DNA from: CAVVPY01 sp963750295 | GTDB lineage: Bacteria > Actinomycetota > Actinomycetes > Mycobacteriales > Jatrophihabitantaceae | NCBI GenBank assembly: GCA_963750295.1 | Contig: CAVVPY010000001.1 | Location: 186,001-250,000 of the forward strand | Reading direction: 5' to 3' | Length of the DNA stretch: 64,000 bases | Part shown: positions 35,375 through 43,195 of the stretch, one piece after another | Position numbering within the stretch: position 1 is the stretch's first letter | Layout of the letters: each line of letters starts with the position of its first letter | Program-made: the position numbers and the translations under genes | Notes under the pieces: generated by a model | What the model was told of the DNA's origin: nothing | Database searches by the model: none | The model's input: the letters and a program-made list of their open reading frames with translations, nothing else

Positions 35375-36480
35375 CCCAGGTGACCCGGCCGTTCGTCCCG
35401 CCGCCCTACCCGTACGAACGACTCGGCGAGATCGTCGAGCTGGCCAACAGCCATTGGCGCCACGACGGGGGAGCGGTCGACCTGTCGATCGGCACACCCT
35501 GCGATCCGCCGCCGGCAACCGTGCTCGCGGCACTCACCAGCGGGGACACTGCCCGGGGTTACCCGCCCTCGATCGGCACGCCGTCCTTCCGCTCGGCCGC
35601 GGCGGAATGGATCGCGCGTCGCCTCGGTGCCAGCGTCGATCCGGCCACCGAGGTGGCGGCGGTCGTGGGCAGCAAGGAGTTCGTCGCGTCCACCCCGCAG
35701 TACCTGCGGTTGCGCGACCCGGCCCGCGACACCGTCCTGTACCCCGCGATCAGCTACCCGACCTACGAGATGGGCGCGATCCTCGCCGGCTGCCGCGCGG
35801 TCCCGTACGCGACCCTTGCCGACATCGACGAGGACGACGCGGCGCGGGCGCTGTGCATCTGGGTCAACTCACCGGGTAATCCGACCGGCGAGCTCGCCGA
35901 CCTCGACGGTGCAGCCGAATGGGGACGTGCGCGCGGGATCCTCGTTCTCTCGGACGAGTGCTACGCCGAGTTCACCTGGACCGGCGCGCCCACCACGATC
36001 CTGAACACCGGCACCGCAGGCGTGCTCGCCGTCCATTCACTGTCCAAGCGCGACAACTTCGCCGGCGCGCGGATCGGGTTCTACGCCGGCGATCCCGTCC
36101 TGGTCCACTATCTGCGCGAGGTGCGCAAGCACGCGGGATTGATGCCGCCCGGTCCGGTCCAGGCGGCAGCGGTCGTCGCCCTGGACGACGACGCGCACGT
36201 CGACATGCAACGGGGTCGCTACCTGTCCCGGCTGCATCGGCTGCGCGATCTGCTGCACCGGCTCGGGTACGACGCCCCGCTGCCGGGTGGGGCGTTCTAC
36301 CTGTGGGTTCCCGCCCCGGACGGTGACGCCTGGGCGGCGGCGCGCGACCTCGCCGTCCGGGCGGGCATCGTCGTCTCGCCCGGCGAGTTCTACGGGCCTC
36401 GGTCGATCGACCACGTCCGGATCGCGGCGGTCCAGCCCGACGACCGCATCGAACAGACCCTGCGCCGGGCTGGAGGCTGA
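35371..36480 (+). CDS. dapC: N-succinyldiaminopimelate aminotransferase DapC
   Basis: PLP-dependent aminotransferase of 369 residues. VDLSIGTPCDPPP at the N-terminus, the NSPGNPTGE loop, SDECYAEF and the Schiff-base lysine in HSLSKRDNFAGARIGF are characteristic of the actinobacterial DapC group (TIGR03539). It converts N-succinyl-2-amino-6-ketopimelate to N-succinyl-LL-diaminopimelate, between the DapD and DapE steps encoded at 13.6-15.7 kb. The ATG overlaps the preceding dehydrogenase stop. In M. tuberculosis dapC (Rv1178) sits next to fdxC; here it has moved to a different partner. Confidence 0.9.
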   Translation: MTQVTRPFVPPPYPYERLGEIVELANSHWRHDGGAVDLSIGTPCDPPPATVLAALTSGDTARGYPPSIGTPSFRSAAAEWIARRLGASVDPATEVAAVVGSKEFVASTPQYLRLRDPARDTVLYPAISYPTYEMGAILAGCRAVPYATLADIDEDDAARALCIWVNSPGNPTGELADLDGAAEWGRARGILVLSDECYAEFTWTGAPTTILNTGTAGVLAVHSLSKRDNFAGARIGFYAGDPVLVHYLREVRKHAGLMPPGPVQAAAVVALDDDAHVDMQRGRYLSRLHRLRDLLHRLGYDAPLPGGAFYLWVPAPDGDAWAAARDLAVRAGIVVSPGEFYGPRSIDHVRIAAVQPDDRIEQTLRRAGG

Positions 36481-36570
36481 CCCGGGGGTCGGGGTGGCAC
36501 GATCCGCACGGGGCCGCACGCGGCGGTCGACGTAACCCGGCCGACATGTCGCGGCCATACGATCGAGGAG

Positions 36571-38145
36571 ATGGCCGACCTGTTCGACGACTACCGGCTC
36601 GGAGCGGCGTGGGACGAGATGATCGGCGCCGACGGTGCCCCACGCGCGTCCTACCGCGCCGTGTTCGAGTCGATCCAGCGCAGCGGCGGCCAGGAACTGC
36701 GCGCCGGGGTCGACGCACTCGCCAAGGCCTACCTCAACCAGGGCGTCACGTTCGACGTCGGCGGTGAGGAACGACCGTTCCCCCTCGACATCGTCCCCCG
36801 CGTCATCGACGACAGCGCCTGGCAGACGATCGACAAGGGCGTGCGCCAGCGCGTCCGCGCGCTCGAGGCCTTCCTCGCCGACGTCTACAGCGGGCAGTGC
36901 GGCGCCATCGCCGACGGCGTGTTGCCGCGCAAGGTCGTGACGTCCGCGAAGCACTTCTACCGGCAGGCGCACGGCATCGAGCCGCCCAACGGCGTGCGTG
37001 TGCACGTGTCGGGCATCGACCTCATCCGCGACGAGAGCGGTCGCTTCCGCGTGCTCGAGGACAACGTCCGTGTGCCGTCCGGCGTCAGCTACGTCCTTGC
37101 CAATCGCAGCGCGATGCGCCAGCAGTGGGCCGACGTGCTCGGGAAGGTCCGCCTGCGTCCGGTCTCGCACTACCCGCAGCGGTTGCTGGGCGCGCTCCGC
37201 GCCGCGGCGCCGAGTGCGGTGGCCGACCCGTGTGTGGTCGTGCTGACGCCCGGGGTCTACAACAGCGCCTACTTCGAGCACGCCTGGTTGGCCCGCGCCA
37301 TGGGCGTCGAGCTGGTCGAGGGACGCGACCTGGTCTGCTCCGGCGGCGTGGTGCGGATGCGTGACACCTCCGGTGAGCGCCGCGTGGACGTGATCTACCG
37401 GCGCGTCGACGACGAGTACCTCGATCCGGTGCAGTTCCGTGCCGACTCGACGCTCGGGTGTCCCGGGCTGCTGACCGCGGCGCGCGCCGGCAACGTCACG
37501 ATCGCCAACGCGGTCGGCAACGGCGTCGCCGACGACAAGCTGATCTACACCTACCTGCCGGACCTGGTGCGGTACTACCTGTCCGAGGAGCCGGTGCTGC
37601 CCAATGTGGACACCTGGCGCCTGGAAGAGGCGGACGCGCTGGCCGAGGTCCTCGACCGCCTCGACGAGCTGGTGCTCAAGCCGGTGGACGGTGCCGGCGG
37701 CAAGGGCCTGGTCATCGGCCCGCAGGCCTCGCGCGCCGAACTGGACGTGCTGCGGACCCGGCTCATCGCCGACCCCCGCGGGTGGATCGCCCAGCCGGTC
37801 GTGCAGCTCTCGACCGTCCCGACCCTCGTCGGCCACGGGATCGCGGCGCGCCACGTCGACCTGCGGCCGTTCGCGGTGAACGACGGCAACGACGTCTGGG
37901 TGCTGCCCGGCGGGCTCACCCGGGTCGCCCTCGTCGAAGGCTCGCTCGTCGTGAACTCCAGTCAGGGCGGCGGGTCCAAGGACACCTGGGTTCTCGCCGG
38001 CGACCGTCGCGTGCCCGCGCCGGTTCCTTCTGCCACGCCCGCCCCCGCCCACCACGCGCCGCTGCCTGCGCCCGACTCCGCCATCGAGATCGAGATCCGC
38101 CAGCAGCAGCAACAACAGCAGCAGCAAGGAGCTGGGTCGTGCTGA
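36571..38145 (+). CDS. Circularly permuted ATP-grasp protein with C-terminal glutamine tract
   Basis: Protein of 524 residues of the CP_ATPgrasp/DUF404-407 family (M. tuberculosis Rv2411c is the model). Visible segments are RVHVSGIDLIRDESGRFRVL with EDNVRVPSGVSYVLANR, then ADDKLIYTYLPDLVRYYLSE, ELVLKPVDGAGGKGLVIGP (phosphate loop) and RPFAVNDGNDVWVLPGGLTR. ATP-grasp enzymes form amide bonds through acyl-phosphates. After the domain comes a Pro/Ala linker and nine consecutive glutamines (CAG/CAA codons, 38101-38127) before the stop. It overlaps the alpha-E gene by seven bases and is part of a three-gene peptide-ligase set. Confidence 0.92.
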   Translation: MADLFDDYRLGAAWDEMIGADGAPRASYRAVFESIQRSGGQELRAGVDALAKAYLNQGVTFDVGGEERPFPLDIVPRVIDDSAWQTIDKGVRQRVRALEAFLADVYSGQCGAIADGVLPRKVVTSAKHFYRQAHGIEPPNGVRVHVSGIDLIRDESGRFRVLEDNVRVPSGVSYVLANRSAMRQQWADVLGKVRLRPVSHYPQRLLGALRAAAPSAVADPCVVVLTPGVYNSAYFEHAWLARAMGVELVEGRDLVCSGGVVRMRDTSGERRVDVIYRRVDDEYLDPVQFRADSTLGCPGLLTAARAGNVTIANAVGNGVADDKLIYTYLPDLVRYYLSEEPVLPNVDTWRLEEADALAEVLDRLDELVLKPVDGAGGKGLVIGPQASRAELDVLRTRLIADPRGWIAQPVVQLSTVPTLVGHGIAARHVDLRPFAVNDGNDVWVLPGGLTRVALVEGSLVVNSSQGGGSKDTWVLAGDRRVPAPVPSATPAPAHHAPLPAPDSAIEIEIRQQQQQQQQQGAGSC

Positions 38146-39062
38146 GCCGGATCGCCGAGTCGCTGTACTGGATCGGTCGCTACGTCGAGCGTGCCGAGGA
38201 CACCAGCCGGATCCTCGACATCCATCTGGCACTGCTGCTCGATGACCCGTGGGCGCCCGAGGACGTCGTCTGCGCATCGCTGATGTCGGCGATGGGCAGC
38301 GACCTCGACGAGCCGGTCAACACCAGCGAGATGCTGGAGCATCTCGCGTGGGACCGCAGCAGTGCCGGCTCGGTGCTCGGGGCGCTCGGCGCCGCGCGCG
38401 AGAACTCGCGCCGCAGTCGCGAGGTGGTCTCGACCGAACTTTGGGAGAGCATCAACGTCACCTTCCTCGAAGCGTCGCGGCCGGCGCGCCGCGCCAACCC
38501 GCATGCCTTCCTGGCCTGGGTCCGCGAGCGCTCGGCGGCGTTCAACGGCACCGCGGACGCGACCCTGTCGCGCGATGAGGCGTGGCACTTCTTGGTGCTC
38601 GGCCGCTCGCTCGAGCGCGCCGACATGACCGCACGGTTGGTCGCGGCCCGCGCGCTCACCGGCGACGCGGGACCGTCCTGGGTGACCCTGTTGCAGAGCT
38701 GCGGTGCCTACCAGGCGTTCATGCGCAGTGCGAAGGGTGCGCTCGACGACCGCCGATCGGTCGAGTTCCTGCTGCTGGACCCGCTGTTCCCGCGCTCGCT
38801 GATGAGTGCGCTGGTCGTCGCCGAACGCTGCCTGGACGATCTCGCCGTGCAGCACGGCGCGGGCGAACGTGGCCGTGGGAGTGAGGCGCACCGGGTGCTC
38901 GGGATGATCCGCTCCGAGCTCGAATTCGCTCCGACGGCCGAGTTGTTCGAGGACGTCTATCACGTCATGGAGCGCGTGCAGAGCGCGTGCTCGGTCGCCA
39001 GCGACGCGATCTCGCGACGGTACTTCCCGCGCGGTGTCGTGACCGAATGGCAGGCGTCCTGA
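38139..39062 (+). CDS. Alpha-E domain protein (DUF403)
   Basis: All-helical protein of 307 residues starting MLSRIAESLYWIGRYVERAE, the hallmark of the alpha-E family (Rv2410c type). Further conserved segments are ENSRRSREVVSTELWESIN and DEAWHFLVLGRSLERADMTA. The role is unknown; comparative genomics (Iyer, Aravind and co-workers) links it to ATP-grasp peptide ligases and transglutaminase-like peptidases. GTG 38139 lies within the last codons of the ATP-grasp gene, so the two are translationally coupled. The transglutaminase gene follows after four bases. Confidence 0.93.
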   Translation: MLSRIAESLYWIGRYVERAEDTSRILDIHLALLLDDPWAPEDVVCASLMSAMGSDLDEPVNTSEMLEHLAWDRSSAGSVLGALGAARENSRRSREVVSTELWESINVTFLEASRPARRANPHAFLAWVRERSAAFNGTADATLSRDEAWHFLVLGRSLERADMTARLVAARALTGDAGPSWVTLLQSCGAYQAFMRSAKGALDDRRSVEFLLLDPLFPRSLMSALVVAERCLDDLAVQHGAGERGRGSEAHRVLGMIRSELEFAPTAELFEDVYHVMERVQSACSVASDAISRRYFPRGVVTEWQAS

Positions 39063-39066
39063 CCTC

Positions 39067-39918
39067 ATGACCGCTCGCTACCGCATCAATCACTCGTCGG
39101 TGTACGGCTACGACCAGGTCGTCACGGCCTCGTTCAACGAAGCCCGGCTCACCCCGGCGGCGACCCGGTGGCAGTTGCCGCTCGAGTCGGTGCTGCGCGT
39201 CGACCAGGCGAGCTGGCAGTACCGCTACGTCGACTACTGGGGCACCCAGGTGCGGGTGTTCGAGGCGCACAGTCCGCACCGTGAACTGGTGATCGACATG
39301 ACCAGCCAGGTCGAGGTGGACGCCTCGCGCCGGGCCGAGCCCTCGCGCGAGCTGACCTGGACGGATCTGCGCGCCGAACCGGTCACCGATCGCTTCGGCG
39401 AATTCCTCACCACCGCGCGGTTCACCGCGCCACCGCCGGACCTCGTGGACCTGGCCGAGTCGCTCGCCGCCGACCTATCGCCCTGGCAGGCCGCCGAGGA
39501 GATCTCGAGGCTGGTCAACGACACCATGGCCTACCTGCCCGGCTCGACCGAGGTGCACACCCTCGCAGCCGAGGCCTGGGCGGCCAGCAGCGGTGTCTGC
39601 CAGGACTACGCCCACCTGGTCGTCGGTGCGCTGCGCCAGGTCGGCATCCCGGCCAGGTACGTGTCGGGTTACCTGCACCCGCTCGCCGACGCGAGCATCG
39701 GCGACAGCACCGCGGCCGAGAGCCACGCCTGGGTGCAGTGGTGGCTGGGGGAGTGGACCGATCACGACCCGACCAACCTGTCGACCGTTGCCGAGCGGCA
39801 CGTCCTCGTCGGGACCGGGCGCGACTACGCCGACGTCCCGCCGATCACCGGCATCGTCGCGGGTGGTCCGGTGACCTCCGAGCTGCAGGTCGAGGTGACG
39901 ATCACCCGGGTCGCCTAG
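39067..39918 (+). CDS. Transglutaminase-like cysteine peptidase
   Basis: Protein of 283 residues. The N-terminal beta-rich domain (YRINHSSVYGYDQVVTASFN) and the papain-like core carry the triad C178 (SSGVCQDYAHL), H220 (AESHAWVQWW) and D234 (TDHDPTNL). Relatives (Rv2409c type) lack a signal peptide, as here, and act in the cytosol. With the ATP-grasp and alpha-E partners it is predicted to cut or transfer a peptide made by the ligase. It ends the three-gene unit begun at 36571. Confidence 0.93.
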   Translation: MTARYRINHSSVYGYDQVVTASFNEARLTPAATRWQLPLESVLRVDQASWQYRYVDYWGTQVRVFEAHSPHRELVIDMTSQVEVDASRRAEPSRELTWTDLRAEPVTDRFGEFLTTARFTAPPPDLVDLAESLAADLSPWQAAEEISRLVNDTMAYLPGSTEVHTLAAEAWAASSGVCQDYAHLVVGALRQVGIPARYVSGYLHPLADASIGDSTAAESHAWVQWWLGEWTDHDPTNLSTVAERHVLVGTGRDYADVPPITGIVAGGPVTSELQVEVTITRVA

Positions 39919-39991
39919 CCGATTCATGGTTTGCCGAACCCGCTGCGGGGGTACATCGGGCGTGTACACAACCGCGAGGGGACGATGCGAC

Positions 39992-40165
39992 ATGAGCGCC
40001 ACCGACAAGATGAAGAACACCGTCGAGGACATCGGCGGCAAGGCGAAAGAGGCGCTCGGCAAGGTGACCGGCGACAAGGACACCGAGACCGAGGGCAAGA
40101 CCGACCAGGCCAAGGCAGACGTGAAGGACGCTGGCGAAAAGGTGAAGGACGCGTTCAAGCACTGA
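39992..40165 (+). CDS. CsbD-like stress protein
   Basis: Small hydrophilic protein of 57 residues, rich in Lys, Asp and Glu, with KMKNTVEDIGGKAKEALGKV and TEGKTDQAKADVKDAGEKVK, the CsbD family pattern. Members accumulate under general stress, for example SigB-dependent in Bacillus; their biochemical role is unknown. ATG 39992 is chosen because upstream in-frame sequence lacks family similarity, and GAGGGG lies upstream as a ribosome-binding site. A terminator follows at 40191. Confidence 0.9.
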   Translation: MSATDKMKNTVEDIGGKAKEALGKVTGDKDTETEGKTDQAKADVKDAGEKVKDAFKH

Positions 40166-40190
40166 CCTGACTGACCGCTGTCGAGAGCTC

Positions 40191-40223
40191 GAAGGCCCCG
40201 GGTGATTCGTCCCCGGGGCCTTC
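40191..40223 (+). terminator. Terminator hairpin after csbD
   Basis: Perfect 12-pair stem GAAGGCCCCGGG with CCCGGGGCCTTC and a nine-base loop, 25 bases after the csbD stop. No U-run is present. It separates csbD from the PPOX gene that starts at 40254. Confidence 0.85.
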
Positions 40224-40253
40224 GCCATCCTCGCCGTCTGGTATTCACACAGC

Positions 40254-40727
40254 ATGAGCGAACTCCGTCCACAACGTCGTGGCCGCAAGATTGCGATGAG
40301 CGACGCCGAGATCGACGAGTTCCTCGCCGTCGAGCCCACCTGCCGCGTCGCGACGATCGGACGGGACGGCCCGCACGCCACCCCGCTGTGGTTCGTCTGG
40401 CACCACGGCCTGCTCTGGCTCTACTCGATCACCCGCAGCCAGCGCTGGACCGACCTGGAACGCGACCCACGGATCGGCGTCGTCGTCGACAGCGGCCGCG
40501 AATACCTGGAACTGCGCGGCGTCGAGATCGTAGGCAGCGTCGAGCCCACCGGCGAAGTCCCGCGCATCGGGGAGTCGAACGACGAACTGGTCCCGGTCGA
40601 GACGGTGTTCGCGCGCAAGTACTTCGGCGCCGACGAGATGTTCCACGACGGCAGGCATGCCTGGCTGCGCGTCGTCCCCACCAAGATCACCAGCTGGGAC
40701 TTCCGCAAGCTCGGCTCGCTCACCTGA
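40254..40727 (+). CDS. PPOX-class flavin/F420-dependent oxidoreductase
   Basis: Protein of 157 residues with a split-barrel fold. CRVATIGRDGPHATPLWFVW and DLERDPRIGVVVDSG are typical of the pyridoxamine-phosphate-oxidase-like superfamily. These use FMN or F420, and the family member cannot be assigned to a substrate. It starts 30 bases after the csbD terminator. The 3' end faces the MDMPI gene across an inverted repeat. Confidence 0.87.
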   Translation: MSELRPQRRGRKIAMSDAEIDEFLAVEPTCRVATIGRDGPHATPLWFVWHHGLLWLYSITRSQRWTDLERDPRIGVVVDSGREYLELRGVEIVGSVEPTGEVPRIGESNDELVPVETVFARKYFGADEMFHDGRHAWLRVVPTKITSWDFRKLGSLT

Positions 40728-40749
40728 CGTGCCCGTACCTGGACGTCCC

Positions 40750-40797
40750 GATCTTGTGCAGACGTGCGGGTGGCGCGCGGCGAGTCTGCATAAGATC
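40750..40797. terminator. Inverted repeat between convergent genes
   Basis: Fourteen-base arms GATCTTGTGCAGAC and GTCTGCATAAGATC (13 pairs and one GU) enclose a 20-base loop between the PPOX and MDMPI genes. A partial outer stem (GTCCC at 40745, GGGAC at 40805) extends it. A bidirectional terminator is likely. Confidence 0.6.
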
Positions 40798-40823
40798 CGC
40801 GGTGGGGACCTGGCTCACGACGG

Positions 40824-41576
40824 CTAGCGCCAGCTGATCCGAGCCTTCGCCCGCCAGAGCGCGACGACGCCCCCGTCGCCTTCGACGCGGACCGCGTCGT
40901 CCTCGGCCCGATTCCACAGCCAGCGGTAGAGGTCCGCGCACGTGCCGGCGACGGTGCAGTCGGCGGCGCCGGTGGCGGCGCGGCTGATCTCGCGTCGATC
41001 GGGGTGGACGACGACCAGCCAGCTCGTCTCCGCGTCCGACGGCGCGACCCGCAGCGACACCGCGGGATCCGCGAACAGCGTTCCGCCGCGCCGGGCGTAG
41101 AAGCCCTCGAGCAGTTCGGCGATCCCGTCCAGCGCGAAGCCGGGATCGAAGTCGGGCCGGGTGCCGAGTGCCGACTCGGCGTCGGCCCGGTGCATCGCGG
41201 TCTCGTGTGCCTGCCGCCGTGCCCAGAACGTCGCGGTCTTCGGCGCGCCCGCGAGAAAGGCCCAGGCCGGTGCGTCCGCGGGCGTCGTGCGCAGGGTGGC
41301 CACGAGCTCGGCGTGCCCGTGGCGGAACCAGTCGAGCACCTGCCCGGGCGGTGCGTGCTCGAACTCGGGTTGCCCGCCGCCAGTGGGGTCGCCGGCGCGT
41401 AGGTGCGCGATCGCCCAGCGGTGCACCGTGCCGACATGGCCGAGCAGGTCATCGACCGACCAGTCCGGGCAGGTCGGCACGGGCGCGTCGAGGCCCGCCC
41501 GTTCGGCGACGTCGGCGAGGGCGCGCCCGTGGTGGTCCAACTGGTCGATCAACATGCCAGCGTCCATGGCCGACAT
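40824..41576 (-). CDS. Mycothiol-dependent maleylpyruvate isomerase family protein (DinB-like)
   Basis: Protein of 250 residues. The N-terminal DinB-like helical domain has the metal ligands H47 (LLGHVGTVHRW), E125 and H129 (HETAMHR), equivalent to the H/E/H set of the Corynebacterium maleylpyruvate isomerase. The C-terminal MDMPI_C domain (VVVHPDRREISRAATGAADC) follows. These proteins carry out mycothiol-dependent chemistry, mostly uncharacterised. MshB, encoded at 9640, shows that mycothiol is made. It is convergent with the PPOX gene. Confidence 0.88.
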   Translation of the reverse strand: MSAMDAGMLIDQLDHHGRALADVAERAGLDAPVPTCPDWSVDDLLGHVGTVHRWAIAHLRAGDPTGGGQPEFEHAPPGQVLDWFRHGHAELVATLRTTPADAPAWAFLAGAPKTATFWARRQAHETAMHRADAESALGTRPDFDPGFALDGIAELLEGFYARRGGTLFADPAVSLRVAPSDAETSWLVVVHPDRREISRAATGAADCTVAGTCADLYRWLWNRAEDDAVRVEGDGGVVALWRAKARISWR

Positions 41577-41585
41577 CGTGGCACC

Positions 41586-43139
41586 TCAGCCGAACTGGAC
41601 GCCCTGGGCCAGGGGAAGCTCGGTGGAGTAGTTGACCGTGTTCGTCGCGCGGCGCATGTAGGCGCGCCACGCGTCCGAGCCGGACTCGCGCCCGCCGCCG
41701 GTCTCCTTCTCGCCGCCGAACGCCCCGCCGATCTCGGCGCCGGACGGGCCGATGTTGACGTTCGCGATGCCGCAGTCGGAGCCGTCCGGCGAGACGAACC
41801 GCTCGGCCTCGCGCACGTTCATCGTGAAGATCGACGACGACAGCCCCTGCGGGACCTCGTTGTGCATCGCGAGGGCCTCGTCGAACTCGGCTGCGGCCGA
41901 CGCTGGCGAGTCGGCAGTGCCGTAGGTCATCACGTACATGATCGGTGCGAAGGTCTCGGCCCGCACGATCTCGCTCTGCGTGGGCATCCGGATCACCGCC
42001 GGCTGCACGTAGTACGCGTCAGCGGCCTCGTCCGCGAGCACCCGCGAGCCGCCGGCGATCAGTTCGCCGCCATTCGCGACGGCCTTCTCGATCGCGGCTG
42101 TGTAGCCCTCATAGGCGGCCTTGTCGACCAGCGGGCCGACCAGCGTCCCGTCCGCGAGCGGTGAACCGATCGGCAACGTCTCGTACGCGGACGTGATCCG
42201 CGATACGAGTTCGTCGGCGATGGACGAGTGCGCGATGACGCGGCGCAGCGAGGTGCATCGCTGCCCGGCGGTACCCGCGGCCGAGAAGACGATGCCGCGC
42301 ACGGTCAGGTCGAGGTCCGCCGAGGGCGTGACGATCGCGGCGTTGTTGCCGCCGAGTTCGAGCAGCAGCTTGCCGAACCGGCCGGCCACGCGCGGCGCGA
42401 CGGCGCGTCCCATCCGGGTCGAGCCGGTGGCGCTGATCAGCGCTACCCGGGCGTCGTCGACGAGCGCTTCGCCGACCTCGGCGGTGCCGAGGACGACGGC
42501 CGACACCGCCTCGGGGGCGCCCACGCGGCGGGCCGCCTCGGCGATGAGGGCCTGGCAGGCCAGCGCGGTCAGCAGCGTCTTCTCCGACGGCTTCCAGACG
42601 ACCGAGTCACCGCAGACAAAGGCGAGTGCCGCATTCCACGACCACACCGCCACCGGGAAGTTGAAGGCGCTGATGACACCGACCACGCCGAGCGGGTGCC
42701 ACTGCTCCATCATCCGGTGGCCGGGACGCTCGGAGGCGATGGTCAGGCCGGTGAGCTGGCGGGACAGGCCCACGGCCAGGTCGCAGATGTCGATCATCTC
42801 CTGGACCTCGCCGAGACCCTCGGAGCGGATCTTGCCCGCCTCGATCGACACGAGCGCGCCCAGATCGTCCTTGTGCTCACGCAGCAGTTCACCAAGCTCG
42901 CGGACCAACCGGCCGCGGACCGGAGCCGGCACCGTGCGCCAGGCGAGGAACGCCTCCTGCGCGCGGCCGACGATGTCGCGGACATCCTCGGTGCTGTGCG
43001 CGGCGACCGTCGCGAGCGTGCCACCCGTGATCGGGGAGCAAGCCTGCAGGGTGCCGTCGGCCGGCAGTTCGGCGACGCCGAGTCGCGACAGGATCGCGCG
43101 GGTCTCGGTCGCAAGGTCGTCGTGGGTGGGAAGTGTCAT
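41586..43139 (-). CDS. Aldehyde dehydrogenase, probable L-piperideine-6-carboxylate dehydrogenase
   Basis: ALDH of 517 residues in the ALDH7 (antiquitin/AmaB) branch. It shows HPLGVVGVISAFNFPVAVWS, WKPSEKTLLTALACQALI, the general-base glutamate in LLLELGGNNAAIV and the catalytic cysteine in GTAGQRCTSLRR. The family oxidises alpha-aminoadipate semialdehyde (piperideine-6-carboxylate) to aminoadipate in lysine breakdown. ATG 43139 is preceded by an in-frame TTG that could also serve. A LysR gene is divergent, with an inverted repeat between. No lysine-6-aminotransferase gene lies adjacent. Confidence 0.88.
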   Translation of the reverse strand: MTLPTHDDLATETRAILSRLGVAELPADGTLQACSPITGGTLATVAAHSTEDVRDIVGRAQEAFLAWRTVPAPVRGRLVRELGELLREHKDDLGALVSIEAGKIRSEGLGEVQEMIDICDLAVGLSRQLTGLTIASERPGHRMMEQWHPLGVVGVISAFNFPVAVWSWNAALAFVCGDSVVWKPSEKTLLTALACQALIAEAARRVGAPEAVSAVVLGTAEVGEALVDDARVALISATGSTRMGRAVAPRVAGRFGKLLLELGGNNAAIVTPSADLDLTVRGIVFSAAGTAGQRCTSLRRVIAHSSIADELVSRITSAYETLPIGSPLADGTLVGPLVDKAAYEGYTAAIEKAVANGGELIAGGSRVLADEAADAYYVQPAVIRMPTQSEIVRAETFAPIMYVMTYGTADSPASAAAEFDEALAMHNEVPQGLSSSIFTMNVREAERFVSPDGSDCGIANVNIGPSGAEIGGAFGGEKETGGGRESGSDAWRAYMRRATNTVNYSTELPLAQGVQFG

Positions 43140-43159
43140 CAAGCGCTCCTCGTGTCTGG

Positions 43160-43187
43160 CTTACGACTACACAGTCTATGCCGTAAG
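43160..43187. promoter_or_regulatory. Inverted repeat in the ALDH/LysR divergent region, probable operator
   Basis: CTTACG (43160-43165) and CGTAAG (43182-43187) face each other across 16 bases in the 56-base gap between the divergent ALDH and LysR genes. LysR-type regulators usually bind such dyads beside their own gene. The right arm ends only eight bases before the LysR ATG, which would fit a leaderless or autorepressed transcript. Binding is inferred. Confidence 0.55.
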
Positions 43188-43195
43188 TTTCACTT

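Noticed and set aside
32444..35533. A 1,029-codon open frame on the minus strand, opposite the FAD/Fe-S dehydrogenase
   Set aside because: Its product is Arg/Gly/Val/Asp-rich without family motifs, while the plus strand carries FAD, Fe-S and CCG domains. Long antisense frames are expected at this GC content.
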